A stretch of 64,000 bases of DNA from Ciona intestinalis (Eukaryota; Chordata; Ascidiacea; Phlebobranchia; Cionidae): contig NC_020173.2 in the NCBI RefSeq assembly GCF_000224145.3, positions 3,690,067-3,754,066 on the forward strand. Reading direction: 5' to 3'. Below are positions 54,256 through 64,000 of this stretch, one piece after another. The notes beneath the pieces are model-generated. The model was not told the DNA's origin and did no database searches. It saw only the letters and a program-made list of their open reading frames with translations. How positions within the stretch are numbered: the first letter of the stretch is position 1; the number at the start of each line of letters is the position of its first letter. A program made the position numbers and the translations under genes.

Positions 54256-55247
54256 ATGAACTTAAGTACGAATGGTGTTGTTTCGACCAACGTGGTTTCT
54301 ACGACTGAACATCCACAAATAATAAATGAAACAATTACTACGACGATGCTAATGACAGGTATTTATATAAAACTGTGTTAATTAAAACTGTCACAAACTT
54401 ACCCGAGTTGTTTTGGCGCTTGTAGGCCTAGGAACTGTTGTTTCGAAAGACCAGTTGTTGTTCAAACATTTAGCTGCGATTATAAGTTGCAGTGGTGTAG
54501 CTCTGATAGCTATCTTATGCACTATTGCTTACCTACGAGTTCGTGCTGGTCGTGCAAGAAAACGGTAGGTGATTCAAGCTTACTGTATAAGGATATATCC
54601 TGCTGTATAAGGATATATCCTGCTGTATAAGGATATATACTGTATAAGGAATAACAGTATACTGTTATTCACTTTTACAAGTTCTTAAGCAATTGCATAT
54701 ATAGTAGGGTGGGGGAAGATGGCACACATTTTCATTTTGTTTTCTCTTTTCACTTGGTAGTAAACAAAGACCATTCAAAGAATTATGAAACCGTATCCTT
54801 ACGACTTTCACAGACCGTTGTTAATTCTTTAAAACACAGGCTATTTGGAAATTATGTGTTAAAGGTGTCTCATCTTCCCCCACCCTACTATTTATCTTTC
54901 TTTGCTCAAATTAGTCATTGCCTAAAATCTCTGGTGCATTGGCCACATAATGTTATAAGATAAGTCTGTCCAGTTTATCGATCCTGCTGTTCTACTTAGC
55001 TACTGCATGCGACTTGTAAGTCACAAAACTGAACTATAGAAACGGTTTTAATCAAAATTCTTTCCCCGAAAGGCGGTTTTATCAGCTGACAACGGGGCTT
55101 ACTAATTATCAAGAAGCGGCGAAAGAACTTACGCTACCGGATAATGACACTTTTGTACATGGAACGGGGAAAATAGTAAACGTTTCAGATACAGAAGAGC
55201 ATGAAATTAAACCTATATTAAACACTGAGAATAATGTTAATATCTGA
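54256..55247 (+). CDS. Small single-pass membrane protein (138 aa)
   Basis: Three exons join in phase: 54256-54358, 54426-54564 and 55073-55247. I do not recognise the family. The first 48 residues are Ser/Thr-rich with an N-glycosylation site (NET) and no clear signal peptide. A hydrophobic segment of about 20 residues (AAIISCSGVALIAILCTIAY) follows at about 55-74, then a strongly basic stop-transfer stretch (RVRAGRARKRR), then an acidic cytoplasmic tail of about 55 residues. This fits a type III/I single-pass protein with its C-terminus in the cytosol. All splice sites are canonical and phases agree. It converges on the zinc finger gene, whose stop lies about 100 bp away. The second intron contains a MITE and a tandem repeat. 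Confidence 0.65.
54584..54650. repeat. 21-bp tandem repeat, 3-4 copies
   Basis: Unit CTGTATAAGGATATATCCTG repeated with slight variation. The core AGGATATATCCT is itself a 12-bp palindrome. It begins about 20 bp after the exon 2 donor of the membrane protein gene. Confidence 0.9.
54700..54890 (+). mobile_element. TA-flanked MITE, full-length copy
   Basis: Left TATAGTAGGGTGGGGGAAGA, interior CACTTGGTAGTAAACAAAGA, right AAGGTGTCTCATCTTCCCCC then ACCCTACTA. Confidence 0.95.
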
Positions 55248-55249
55248 AA

Positions 55250-55325
55250 CGAAATTTTATTGTTCTTTTGTCGTTTTTTTTTTGTATTGAAATTTTATTG
55301 TTCTGTTGTCGTTTTTTTGTATGTT
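55250..55325. repeat. Tandem duplication between two converging stops
   Basis: GAAATTTTATTGTTCTTTTG and GAAATTTTATTGTTCTGTTG, each followed by TCGTTTTTTT, form two copies of a 37-38 bp unit. Each contains TTTATT, that is AATAAA on the minus strand, so the zinc finger gene has two candidate poly(A) signals. Confidence 0.85.
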
Positions 55326-55348
55326 TCTTAAAACGTTTGTATCCGTTT

Positions 55349-55884
55349 TTACAGTGTGGTGTTCATTTCCCTTTCGTGGTCTTCACTTCCGTGTAGCTTC
55401 CTGCGTATGTGATACAGTAGGTTCACTTTCTGTACATACGCCTTTCCACACACCCCGCAAACGTGTGGTTTAATCCCACTGTGGATTGCTTCATGCACTT
55501 TTAAACTTGAATTCGTGGATAGTTTCTTCCCACAAAACCGACACTGTTAGAATCAATTCCTTATAAACTGTTCCAAAGACCCGTATTTTTTAGTAATCTA
55601 TACTTAACCACTGGTATTATAACAACATAGATTATAAACCTTTTAGTTACCTCAAACTGCTTATCCAAATGCTTCATTGCGTGTCTGGCTAACGTACCTC
55701 GTTGAGCAAACGCCAAACCGCATTTTTGACACGGGAATGGCTTCAAGCCTGTATGTATGTACTCGTGCTGACGTAAATTCCGTTTTGAGGAAAGTTTCCG
55801 ATCACAGAAGCAGCATTCGTAAGTTTTCTTCGCAGACAAAACTCGCTGACCAACACTAAACTTAGCTATTTCTTGCTCACACAT
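55349..55884 (-). CDS. Four-finger C2H2 zinc finger protein (142 aa)
   Basis: Two minus-strand exons join in phase 0: 55884-55651 and 55543-55349. Four C2H2 fingers follow one another: CCFC..H-x3-H at about 25-44, CQKC..H-x3-H at 52-72, CRFC..H-x3-H at 79-99 and CGVC..H-x5-H at 107-129. Linkers are near the TGEKP consensus (TGLKPFP, SGIKPHV), except between fingers 2 and 3. It is probably a nucleic-acid-binding protein. No KRAB, BTB or other partner domain is present, and the ORF is short, so an upstream exon could exist. The ATG at 55884 is the first in the open frame. I cannot assign an orthologue. Confidence 0.8.
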
Positions 55885-57061
55885 TGTCCAATAAATGCAA
55901 TGGTTGCATTATATGTGTATGTAAGCCGATTGCTACTATAACTATAAGCGCGTGTCGGTAATATAGGAAATCAACCGTGTTGTCATCCTCCATCAGAACA
56001 ATGCATGGTAGACGACGATTAGTCAGTTGCAAATCAATTGGTCCTAATAGTATTGTGCACATGTATACTACAACGTAGGCAGTATAGCACACAATCAGTT
56101 GTGTTTATGCGTATTCCGCAGCCCCCTTTTTATTTATCTATTACACCACTGTTACGCTTTGGTGATATTTAGGGCGAACCAAACGGTTAAACCATATACT
56201 AAAGCCCACTTTTTCGAAATGGCGAGTACCTTCAAGCGGTCAACTTTACTTGTACAAAAACTCCCCTAAAGTTGTCGCATTTGCGTAAATTTTGCACACG
56301 GCACAGATAAAGAATTGGATTAACTCCAGAACTTCCCAGCATTGCCGATCGGCAACACGTTTCGTGTCCAGGCTTGCCCAAATTTGCTGTTGCCATATGG
56401 CATCAATGGGAATGAAAGGGTTAATCGTTTAAAATACCACCAGGATATTTGAATATTATGTGCTAATGGTGTCCCATCTCCACCCAACATACTATATAAT
56501 TAAACACAACACATTACAAACGGTATTAACAACTCGTAACCGTGGAGCAAAAATTTATTTTCAATATACGAAATATACACAGAAATGTTTTTACTGATAC
56601 GGTTTCAACTTCTCATATTGCATACATTATAATCAGTCTTTTTTTGGAAATTAAAAAGCTGGTTTGAATACAAAATCCAGTTATACGTTGATTTTTCTTG
56701 ACAAAGGCGTTTTTGAAACTCATTTATGGAACGCAATTACATGATGGAACAACAGAAACTTGCAGCGTTGCTGTAAAAAAATCGGTAAAAAGAACTGAAT
56801 GACACGATGCACAAAATGTGGTGACCGTCGCATATAGTTACGAAGCGAACGGTGACGCGGAACACAATAACCAACCAACAAAGGGGATCCTACGAACAAT
56901 AAGTGGCTGATGAAGCCAAACTACCAGCTTAACATACGTATACGGACTCGGAGCGCAATATAAAAGCATCCACACAAAACAGATATAGCGACATCAAAAG
57001 GACGCACTAATGCAAAACACACAAGCTGTTTAAACGTCATTCGCAGCAAAGTTACTGGAAG
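55885..57061. other. Region upstream of zinc finger gene and PDCD4 3' UTR
   Basis: The right part (about 56550-57061) is the likely 3' UTR of PDCD4 (minus), with AATAAA on the minus strand at about 56551-56556. A left-truncated MITE lies at 56420-56495. The segment 56525-56675 repeats a PDCD4 intron sequence (58437-58545). The left part should hold the zinc finger promoter. Confidence 0.6.
56420..56495 (+). mobile_element. MITE, left end truncated
   Basis: Starts inside the element at TCGTTTAAAATACCACCAGG and ends ATGGTGTCCCATCTCCACCC then AACATACTATA. Confidence 0.8.
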
Positions 57062-60000
57062 TTAAACAAGGTCGAAGTAACTGTCGTTCTTGTAGTTTTT
57101 TAGACGACCTCCGTCGCCCTCGCTGACAAAGCGCTTGCGGCTTCTGGAAGTTAAATAAAGCAGTGAGTACTGAGAATACTGTTTATGCAGTTTGAAACGG
57201 TAAAAATTAGCCTACAGTTGATGTAACCGGGCAGCCAATATGTGTTAATGTCTACCTTCAAAAGACACAAAGAAATGTGTCAAAATGAGCGTATTGTTGT
57301 GTTAAATTTAAAAGTTGGTCAAAAAGACCCTGCCTCCTTAAAAACATTTCTCTATGACTATATTGCTAGTGAACTGGACTTCAGGGTCAGATTGGGTGTG
57401 TTATCATTCAAATATAGTGTTAAAATAAACATTTTTCAATGTTAAATCTAAAACGTTAGTCAAAAAAGACTTCCTCCTAAACAGCATTGTTATATGACTA
57501 TGTTATAACTTCTGTAGTTGCCTGTCACGGGAAGCTAAAGAAGTTTAATTGTCATCATTTACACAAACTTGAAACACGTACCTGTTTGGAGCTTGAACTT
57601 TCAATTTAAGTGAAATGACTTTCAAGTCATGACACTTGTTAACAATCTGCTCCAAGTAGAAATAAGCATTTGGAACATCCAGGTTGATATCTGGCATTTC
57701 ATCATATACTCGTCGGAATCCCTGTAGTGTGAATAGCATGTTAACATGTTGTTTTATTATGAAAGCAAAAGCTGCATGTACACATTATGACATTAGGTGT
57801 ACAATTGGGAGCACAAAAAAAACGACACCAAGGAAAACTGAATAAGTATACTAATACTGAAATGCAGAATACTTTATAAAATGCTATATGTTACATTATG
57901 TCATTATAATCACTTAAGTCAGCTACAGGTCAAAACAAACAAAACGGAATTTTTGCAAAAAGTTATTTTTTATGTTAAGATGTTTGTTATGCAAAATGCA
58001 TAAGTTATATATGGTAGGGTGGGGAAGATGGGTCATCTTTAACACATAACATCTAATTTCCTGATTGCGTTTTAAACTATTAACAACAGTCTATGGGAGT
58101 TGTGAAAACATGGCTTTATAATTATTCTTGTTTCGTACCAAATGGGAAGAAAAAGTAGCATGAAAAGGTGTCCTATCTTCCCCCACCCTAATATATATAA
58201 TATGTTTATAATGTTAAACATATTGTTTGGACACCTGAGTTAGTTGATCAGCAGTAACAACAGTAGTGTCTGCAAATCTCTTAAGAAGATGAACCAACAT
58301 GTTCGATGCTCTGTCAGTGCTTACTTCGATGGCCATTACAACTGCCTGTGTTATAAATAGTAATATGTTAAAATAAATATGTATGCGATTGGGGTAATGG
58401 GTCCACTGTGCTATAATTATTATTTACTAAAAGGTGCTAACAACTCGTAGATAACTATGGAGCAAAAAATTATTTTCAATATACGTAATATTACAGAGAT
58501 ATATTCATTTTTTAAGGAAATTACGAAAGCTGATTTGAATACGATAAAGATTGGGGTAATGAATTAGGCTCAATTCCAGGTCCCAGAGTGTCCTGACTCC
58601 TGACAGTCCTCACCATGATTTTCCACTCATATAAAATAAACAGTATACAAATAAAGGCACATGACCTGGTGTAATTAGTTATGCAATGTGTTGGTATTTT
58701 TACCATATTTAATATATATTTAATTAAAATTGCCTTTATGTACAGACCATGTTCAAACATAACACAACAGGCATTGCACAATATTAAACAATCAGTACCG
58801 TACATATTTCAAACTACCACAACTGAACTACCCAAGCTGAAGTACCATTAAACTGTTCAATTTAATGTATTAATCATGCATATGGGAGTAAAACGAAATC
58901 ACTGATTAACTTTTAGCAAGATTGCATGTTGTGTAGTTTACCTCATAAACCAGCTCATGGTGAAAATGTGGCACGTCAAGATCTGCAACACATCTCATGG
59001 CTTCCTCGCTATCACCAGATGATAAATATTCCTTCAATAAAGCCGTTATCTGAAAGCAAATTATAAGTATAACAGAAAATTGGACAAATTTAATGAACTA
59101 TGGCATAGGACCTAGGAAATAATGGTAATAAACATAGATGGCGTACAGACAGGGACAAAATAATTTGTGCAATCTAAATTTAAATCTCTCAAAATATGAA
59201 TGAAATAAACTTTTAAGGTAAAGAGAATTTAAATAATTGAATGCACTATGGTAATAAATATCGATGGTGCATTTAAACTTACTGAAACAAAATAATTAGG
59301 GAAATGTTCTAAAAATTTACAATTTAAAATTGGCTGCATCAAACAAAATCCATGAAACAAGGAACGCTTAACAACCATTATCTAAAATTAGCACATTGTT
59401 AAATAGGTTTAATGTTGTCAACAATCAATACATGGTAATGTTACTGACATAAAAGTCAATCACCTGGTTCAAATATTGATTATGGAACAGAATATTAACA
59501 GTTTTATGACTTACAGTATGCGAATCTATGCTAGAAATGAGGCATTTATGGGTATAATATTGTAATTGTAATAGATTTGCGCTGTACAAAGTCCTTAAAA
59601 TTTCCTATAGCTTATGGATTAAAGTTCAATTAGGAGCATATTTAAAATTACAATTTGTTTTAGTCATATCACATGCTACCAAATAAGGTATTACTTCACC
59701 AGGCAACCACCCACACAGATACACAGCGTATATAAATCTGACGCAATATTGAGTACGGCCCGCAAATACCTCATTTTGCAGGCGTGTGTATACCACATGA
59801 TTGATGAGTAAGTAGGCTCGCCTGTCAGTGATAGACAACATAATATCTTACTCTATTATGATGTCATACTCAGCAAAAACAACAGCAGGCAATTCAGGCT
59901 ATGACATCACAATAGTCACTCGTAGAGTGTGTTATGAAGCCTTTTGATACTGGTAGGTAATTTTCGTGGAAAGGCACAACAAACAGTGACGTATATTTCC

Positions 60001-63000
60001 ATACATATCATGTAGAGGAAGTTTTAATGCATCACTAAACATAAACAACCCGTCACTCATGTCACTTACAGTTACATTGATTGTTTACTGTGACAAACAA
60101 AGTAATATGTTATGGTCAGCAACAACCAAATTAAAAGTTATTCTAAACTGTCTCTAAAGGTTTTTCTTGAAAATTACTTTGTTAAAAGGATTTTTTTTCT
60201 TGGCAATTACTTTGTGTTTGTTTAAAGACCTATTTTGTGCGCAAAATAAACCTCATATATTTAAGATTTGATATTTATGAAACTTCCCTTTAAAGATACA
60301 TAATATGAGAACCTTTGTTCAATAACAATGCCATTTATATCGATTCATTGTTAAAGGTAATCAATCCTTTTGTATAGCAGTTAGAATGTACAATAGAATG
60401 TTCGTTAGAATGTTCGTAACATATGTATGTATAATGCAGGAGTATCAGATACATGTTCTATAATTATTTTTTTAATTGCTACTTAAAATTGCCGGTACTA
60501 AAGCTTCATTTACAGTCTTAGCAAGTACTAATTTTTTCACACGATTCAGCCTTTAGAAATACAAAGATAAAATCAAGAAAGTAACAACTACCTTTCCCTT
60601 AAGCACTGATACAGGTTGAATACCACCTGCAACACCCCACACGTTCTTCAGCTTATTGTGATGAATTTTCAACTGGCATTTTACTTCTTTAGCACAAGCC
60701 CTGCACATATAGAAGCATTGGTTATCGGCTTAACTTGACCACTGTAGGCATGGCAACAGTGTTGTATGAACTAACATTATAAGCTCACAGTCTGGCTCTT
60801 CCATCATCGTTTCAATAATATCCGAACTCACTGCATTGTCGGAAATTGCACGTGCGATAAATTTACCCAAAACCTAAAAAACAACATTCATGTTTAATTG
60901 AACAAAAACAAAACAAAAATAACATTATGACTTTTTTTTAGGAAATTCCGAAAAATTATCAGTTTTAAGATTTTGTTTTCAGGAGAATTAAGTTTTTTAA
61001 GAGATTTAAGAATATGCATTTGTTTAAAAAAACAGCGATTTCAATATTCATAGTACCACACACCTCTGGTGCATCTGGAGTATCAAGTATTAGCTCAGGA
61101 AGATCGTCGCACAGTGCTAGAAGTCCAATAATGACGTCATCCTTGCTGATCAGTGCAGATCCAAATTTACCAGAGTGATTGCCTGGTTTGAAAAATTCAT
61201 TAAAATTTTGTTTTGCGTTTGCCAAAAATAAACCGAAAATATTAAAATTTGAATTGGTTGAAAATGTGTTAAAATTCATAATTTGGCAAAAAATACACAA
61301 GTTACCATTAGAGTTTCCATTGCTTTGAATATGGTGCAATGGAGTCATGAATGCTTTCAGTAACTCTGAAGCCAGCTCACGGAATTCATTCTTTCTTTCC
61401 AATGCAAGAGTCACAAGACATATAACAACCTAAGAAATATATATCTCCAATAAAACTAAATAATCCACAATTCTGTGTAACTACTAATTGTTGATAAGGT
61501 TTGATAAGTTTTAATCCTAGTATAATCATTACAATTTACTCCAGTATCGAATAATATAGAATACACAATGATGTAAAATTGAAGCCAGGCCCAGGCCTAG
61601 CATTTGAAAGGTCAGAATCTCAGTCTAAAAATACACCACACAAAGCATTTCTTACCAAAGCTTTCTTGTCACCAATGTTAAGACTGCCAAGAGATTCCTG
61701 CAAGAAACAAATATTTAAAAAAAAATAAAGGTTGCTATAACCTATGATAGGTGTATATATACCCCAGTTTGTAATAAAAAAATTTAAAATTCAATAAATA
61801 CTACTCCGGCATAGGTACTTGATTTGACTCACAATTGCCTCTTCCTTTTGTGTATGTTCAAAATACTCATTGATTATTGGAATAACAGTTTTTTCCACCT
61901 CATCTCTGTTCCATTCAGGCTTAACAGCTTTGTAAGTGATTTCCTCCTGTGTTATAAAATATACAAAATATATAACTTCAATCTAAACAATCCATTTAAA
62001 AATAGATGTTAGCTACTGTGTTGTAAGATTATGAGTTTTACTTTCACATCATAAAAAATAAGCATTCCAGTAACATTTTATTAAACACTGTTGCAGATTT
62101 GAGCAATCTGTTCTGTTGGTGAATTGGTAAAATAACTTGAAATTTAATTAGATTCCTGGTGTCTTGTACATTGTTTAAATGCATATATATATATTATGGC
62201 CTTAAAATGAACAACTTAGGTGCTCAAATATAACCAAATATAGGAAAACCTGTAGTGTAGTGAGAAAAACCTTCTGGGCAAAAATCATATTAACCTGTTC
62301 TTCCGAATCATAATTAGGGTCATGGTCATCCAAGCAACTTGGCAAAGGTTGCATTTCATCTCCTAATCTTCCCCAAGTCCCTTTACCACCAGCACCACCT
62401 AGGAATATTAAAATAGTATGACAGATTTAGCATAGGAAGATATGCTATGGTGTATTAAAAATACTTTTTCATAAAATTTAAATTTGCAAATTGTTAATAT
62501 TTTAAAAAATATATCAATTGATTTCTCCACAAATAAAAATTTGCCGAATGTTTTTGTGGTCAAACTAATTTATATATTTTTTTGTATTGTAAATACTGCT
62601 ATATTGTCTGGATAAACGCTTGAAGAGTTGTTTTCGACGTGTGAGCAATCTTTTTTAGGTAAGTTCAACATTCAATTAAGTTAGACATAATGGGAAAGGT
62701 CACAAGTCAATGACTACTGACCTTTCTTTGGCAATCCTCTTCCATAAATAGATCTGGACTTTCGGTCACCAAGCTTGCCTGATCTTTTAACAGCACCATT
62801 TGCGCTTGCACCATTGGTAATGACCCCTTTAAATAAACAATAACAGCATTAAGTTGCAAGAATGAAACACAAATATGAAAATATAAAAATACAGAAAATT
62901 AAACACAAATGATAAAATGTAAAAAATACCAGTTATTGGTGAATCTTTTGCTTTATGAGAATCTCTTCGAGTTCGTTTTTTGTCCTTAGCTTTGTTTCGT

Positions 63001-63047
63001 TCGGCGTCAATACCATTAGCTGTTACGTCTGTGTTTCTTGCTTCCAT
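57062..63047 (-). CDS. PDCD4: PDCD4, programmed cell death 4 (two MA3 domains)
   Basis: Thirteen minus-strand exons in transcript order join in phase: 63047-62930, 62826-62722, 62398-62295, 61946-61833, 61697-61656, 61429-61306, 61182-61064, 60873-60776, 60700-60592, 59049-58942, 58345-58235, 57721-57582 and 57143-57062 (457 aa; human 469). PDCD4 binds the helicase eIF4A through its MA3 domains and blocks cap-dependent translation. Visible hallmarks are a basic N-terminus (NKAKDKKRTRR), GRGLPKKGGAGGKGTWG at about 70-86, and MA3-1 from VEKTVIPIINEYFEH through DLPELILDTPDAPEVLGKFI. MA3-2 runs from ITALLKEYLSSGD through VPHFHHELVYEAVVM to IYNE-like VYDEMPDINLDVPNAY. The tail SRKRFVSEGDGGRLK matches human and contains the serine near the AKT site. 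The open frame continues upstream of the ATG to an acceptor-like TTGTAG at about 63090, so a further 5' exon may add residues. Confidence 0.95.
58011..58193 (-). mobile_element. TA-flanked MITE, full-length copy
   Basis: Left TATGGTAGGGTGGGGAAGAT, right AAAGGTGTCCTATCTTCCCC then CACCCTAATATA. PDCD4 intron, about 40 bp from an exon. Confidence 0.9.
58437..58545. repeat. Dispersed repeat shared with PDCD4 3' UTR
   Basis: CTAACAACTCGTAGATAACT, GGAGCAAAAAATTATTTTCA, ATATACGTAATATTACAGAG, GAAAGCTGATTTGAATACGA. The same order occurs at 56525-56675 on the same strand. Confidence 0.75.
58552..58615 (-). repeat. GTGAGGTCC-type dispersed repeat, inverted
   Basis: TTGGGGTAATGAATTAGGCT, CAATTCCAGGTCCCAGAGTG, GACAGTCCTCACCATGATTT. 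It abuts the repeat 58437-58545. PDCD4 intron. Confidence 0.6.
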
Positions 63048-64000
63048 TTCCACTTGCCTGTTACGTCCGCTCCGTGCACTAGAATCTAACTACAACTTTG
63101 TTCTCTTTAACATTTATCTCTCTACCACTATACCAAACCGGCAAAACAACGGTTGTTTACACGATTGTTCGGCTCTATGCAATTGTTTGTTACGTTGGTT
63201 GGTGAAACTTCTGCGAAATACAACATAATGTAAATAAATATACTGTATTACTGTTGGCGAGTTAAGTATATAACGTTACGCCCGGATATGAAATGTCGGT
63301 CGCAATACGTTCACAAACACAGACCACATTACGCAAAGAAGTGAAATCTGCAACAGACTGTTATGCCGCACGGCGCAAAGCAATGTTAAATTACCCAGAA
63401 TGCACTGCGCAAAACATTGGCTGACGAGCATTAAAGGGAGCTTAATTCACGGTTTGGTATTTTGCCTATTTTTACTTTTGTACTGTAAAAAACATCACTT
63501 TTATTATATTATATTGTTATTAAATTAATTAAACGCTCGTTTAAAGTCTTTAAATGTGTTTTTAATAAAATAACTTATCCAGTTAGCCTATCACTTTAAC
63601 ATTTTCCATTTGTGTGTGTGCGGGCACGTGGTAAACAATGCCTCGTGGCGTGAGAAAATATCCACCAATCAGCGTCTACAGCGCCGTTCATGGACGACGC
63701 AGTTTGTTATTGCGAGCATAGTTTAATAAAGAAGTAGTTTCACGGGTAAGCGATATCACGTGGTTCGTCACGCATGACTGTGGTCCCACTCCGCGGCAAT
63801 TTGACTAGCAGAGAATAATGTTACTTGTATTGTGTTGGTTAGTGGGGCGTCTCTAATGTTTGGTGTAGCAACACAAACTTCTTACAATATAAAAACTAAA
63901 TGGTATCCATATACGCAATGACAACATCTAAGTACTGCAGTGAGTGTATGTGACTAGTATTTTGAATTGGTTTTTATAACGATTTTCTGTTGTTTTGCTG
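63048..64000. promoter_or_regulatory. Upstream region of PDCD4
   Basis: No exon was recognised. The stretch 63250-63450 and 63600-63800 is less AT-rich than the surroundings. E-boxes CACGTG lie at 63625-63630 and 63757-63762. The region may also serve a plus-strand gene beyond the window. Confidence 0.4.

Noticed and set aside
60776-60790. Donor GTGAGC at 60788-60783 for the PDCD4 exon
   Set aside because: It leaves one base and would shift the next exon into a frame with an early stop. The downstream donor GTTAGT at 60775 keeps the frame and matches PDCD4.
10000-64000. A co-regulated operon of METTL6, NPRL2, caspase and PDCD4
   Set aside because: The genes alternate in strand and are separated by up to 3 kb, so they cannot share one polycistronic transcript.

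Overview
This is eukaryotic DNA and almost certainly from an ascidian (sea squirt), most likely the Ciona intestinalis/robusta complex. The sequence is AT-rich. The genes are animal genes split into small exons by mostly short GT-AG introns. The intergenic DNA is full of short TA-flanked inverted-repeat elements and tRNA-derived SINEs of the kind known from Ciona. Species assignment is inference; no alignment was run.

I could rebuild nine genes completely or nearly so, plus one partial gene, by joining exons whose splice phases agree. Left to right: the 3' part of a secreted Cys-rich peptide gene (+, 219-1315); a KIF25-type kinesin-14 (+, 3563-8935, 5' end missing); a GT7 beta-1,4-galactosyltransferase with an unusual C-terminal extension of about 350 residues (+, 10387-18565); a DIRAS-type small GTPase (-, 19321-24777); a gene-poor stretch of about 9.7 kb; a secreted NIDO/sushi/Cys-rich protein (+, 34441-39693); a tandem array with a 500-N gap (40179-41345); METTL6 (+, 41979-44014); NPRL2 (-, 44046-47566); an effector-type caspase (+, 50520-53461); a small single-pass membrane protein (+, 54256-55247); a four-finger C2H2 protein (-, 55349-55884); and PDCD4 (-, 57062-63047). 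The last 950 bases are the upstream region of PDCD4.

These are ordinary unlinked metazoan genes, not an operon or a cluster. Three pairs converge tail to tail: galactosyltransferase/DIRAS, METTL6/NPRL2 (stop codons only 31 bases apart) and membrane protein/zinc finger. Several have a poly(A) signal at or a few bases past the stop codon. METTL6 (tRNA modification), NPRL2 (GATOR1, amino-acid control of TORC1), PDCD4 (translation inhibition) and a caspase lie within about 21 kb, but no shared regulation is visible.

The most distinctive content outside the genes is repetitive: about 30 copies of one MITE family, a tRNA-derived SINE family, a 3-bp-TSD MITE nested in a SINE, a hAT-like MITE, a probable solo LTR inside a minisatellite, and a near-perfect copy of what I recall as the Ciona spliced-leader sequence. 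The points most worth following up are the galactosyltransferase extension, the 40-residue N-terminal extension of DIRAS, the substituted substrate-pocket positions of the caspase, the METTL6/NPRL2 3' overlap and the spliced-leader-like sequence.
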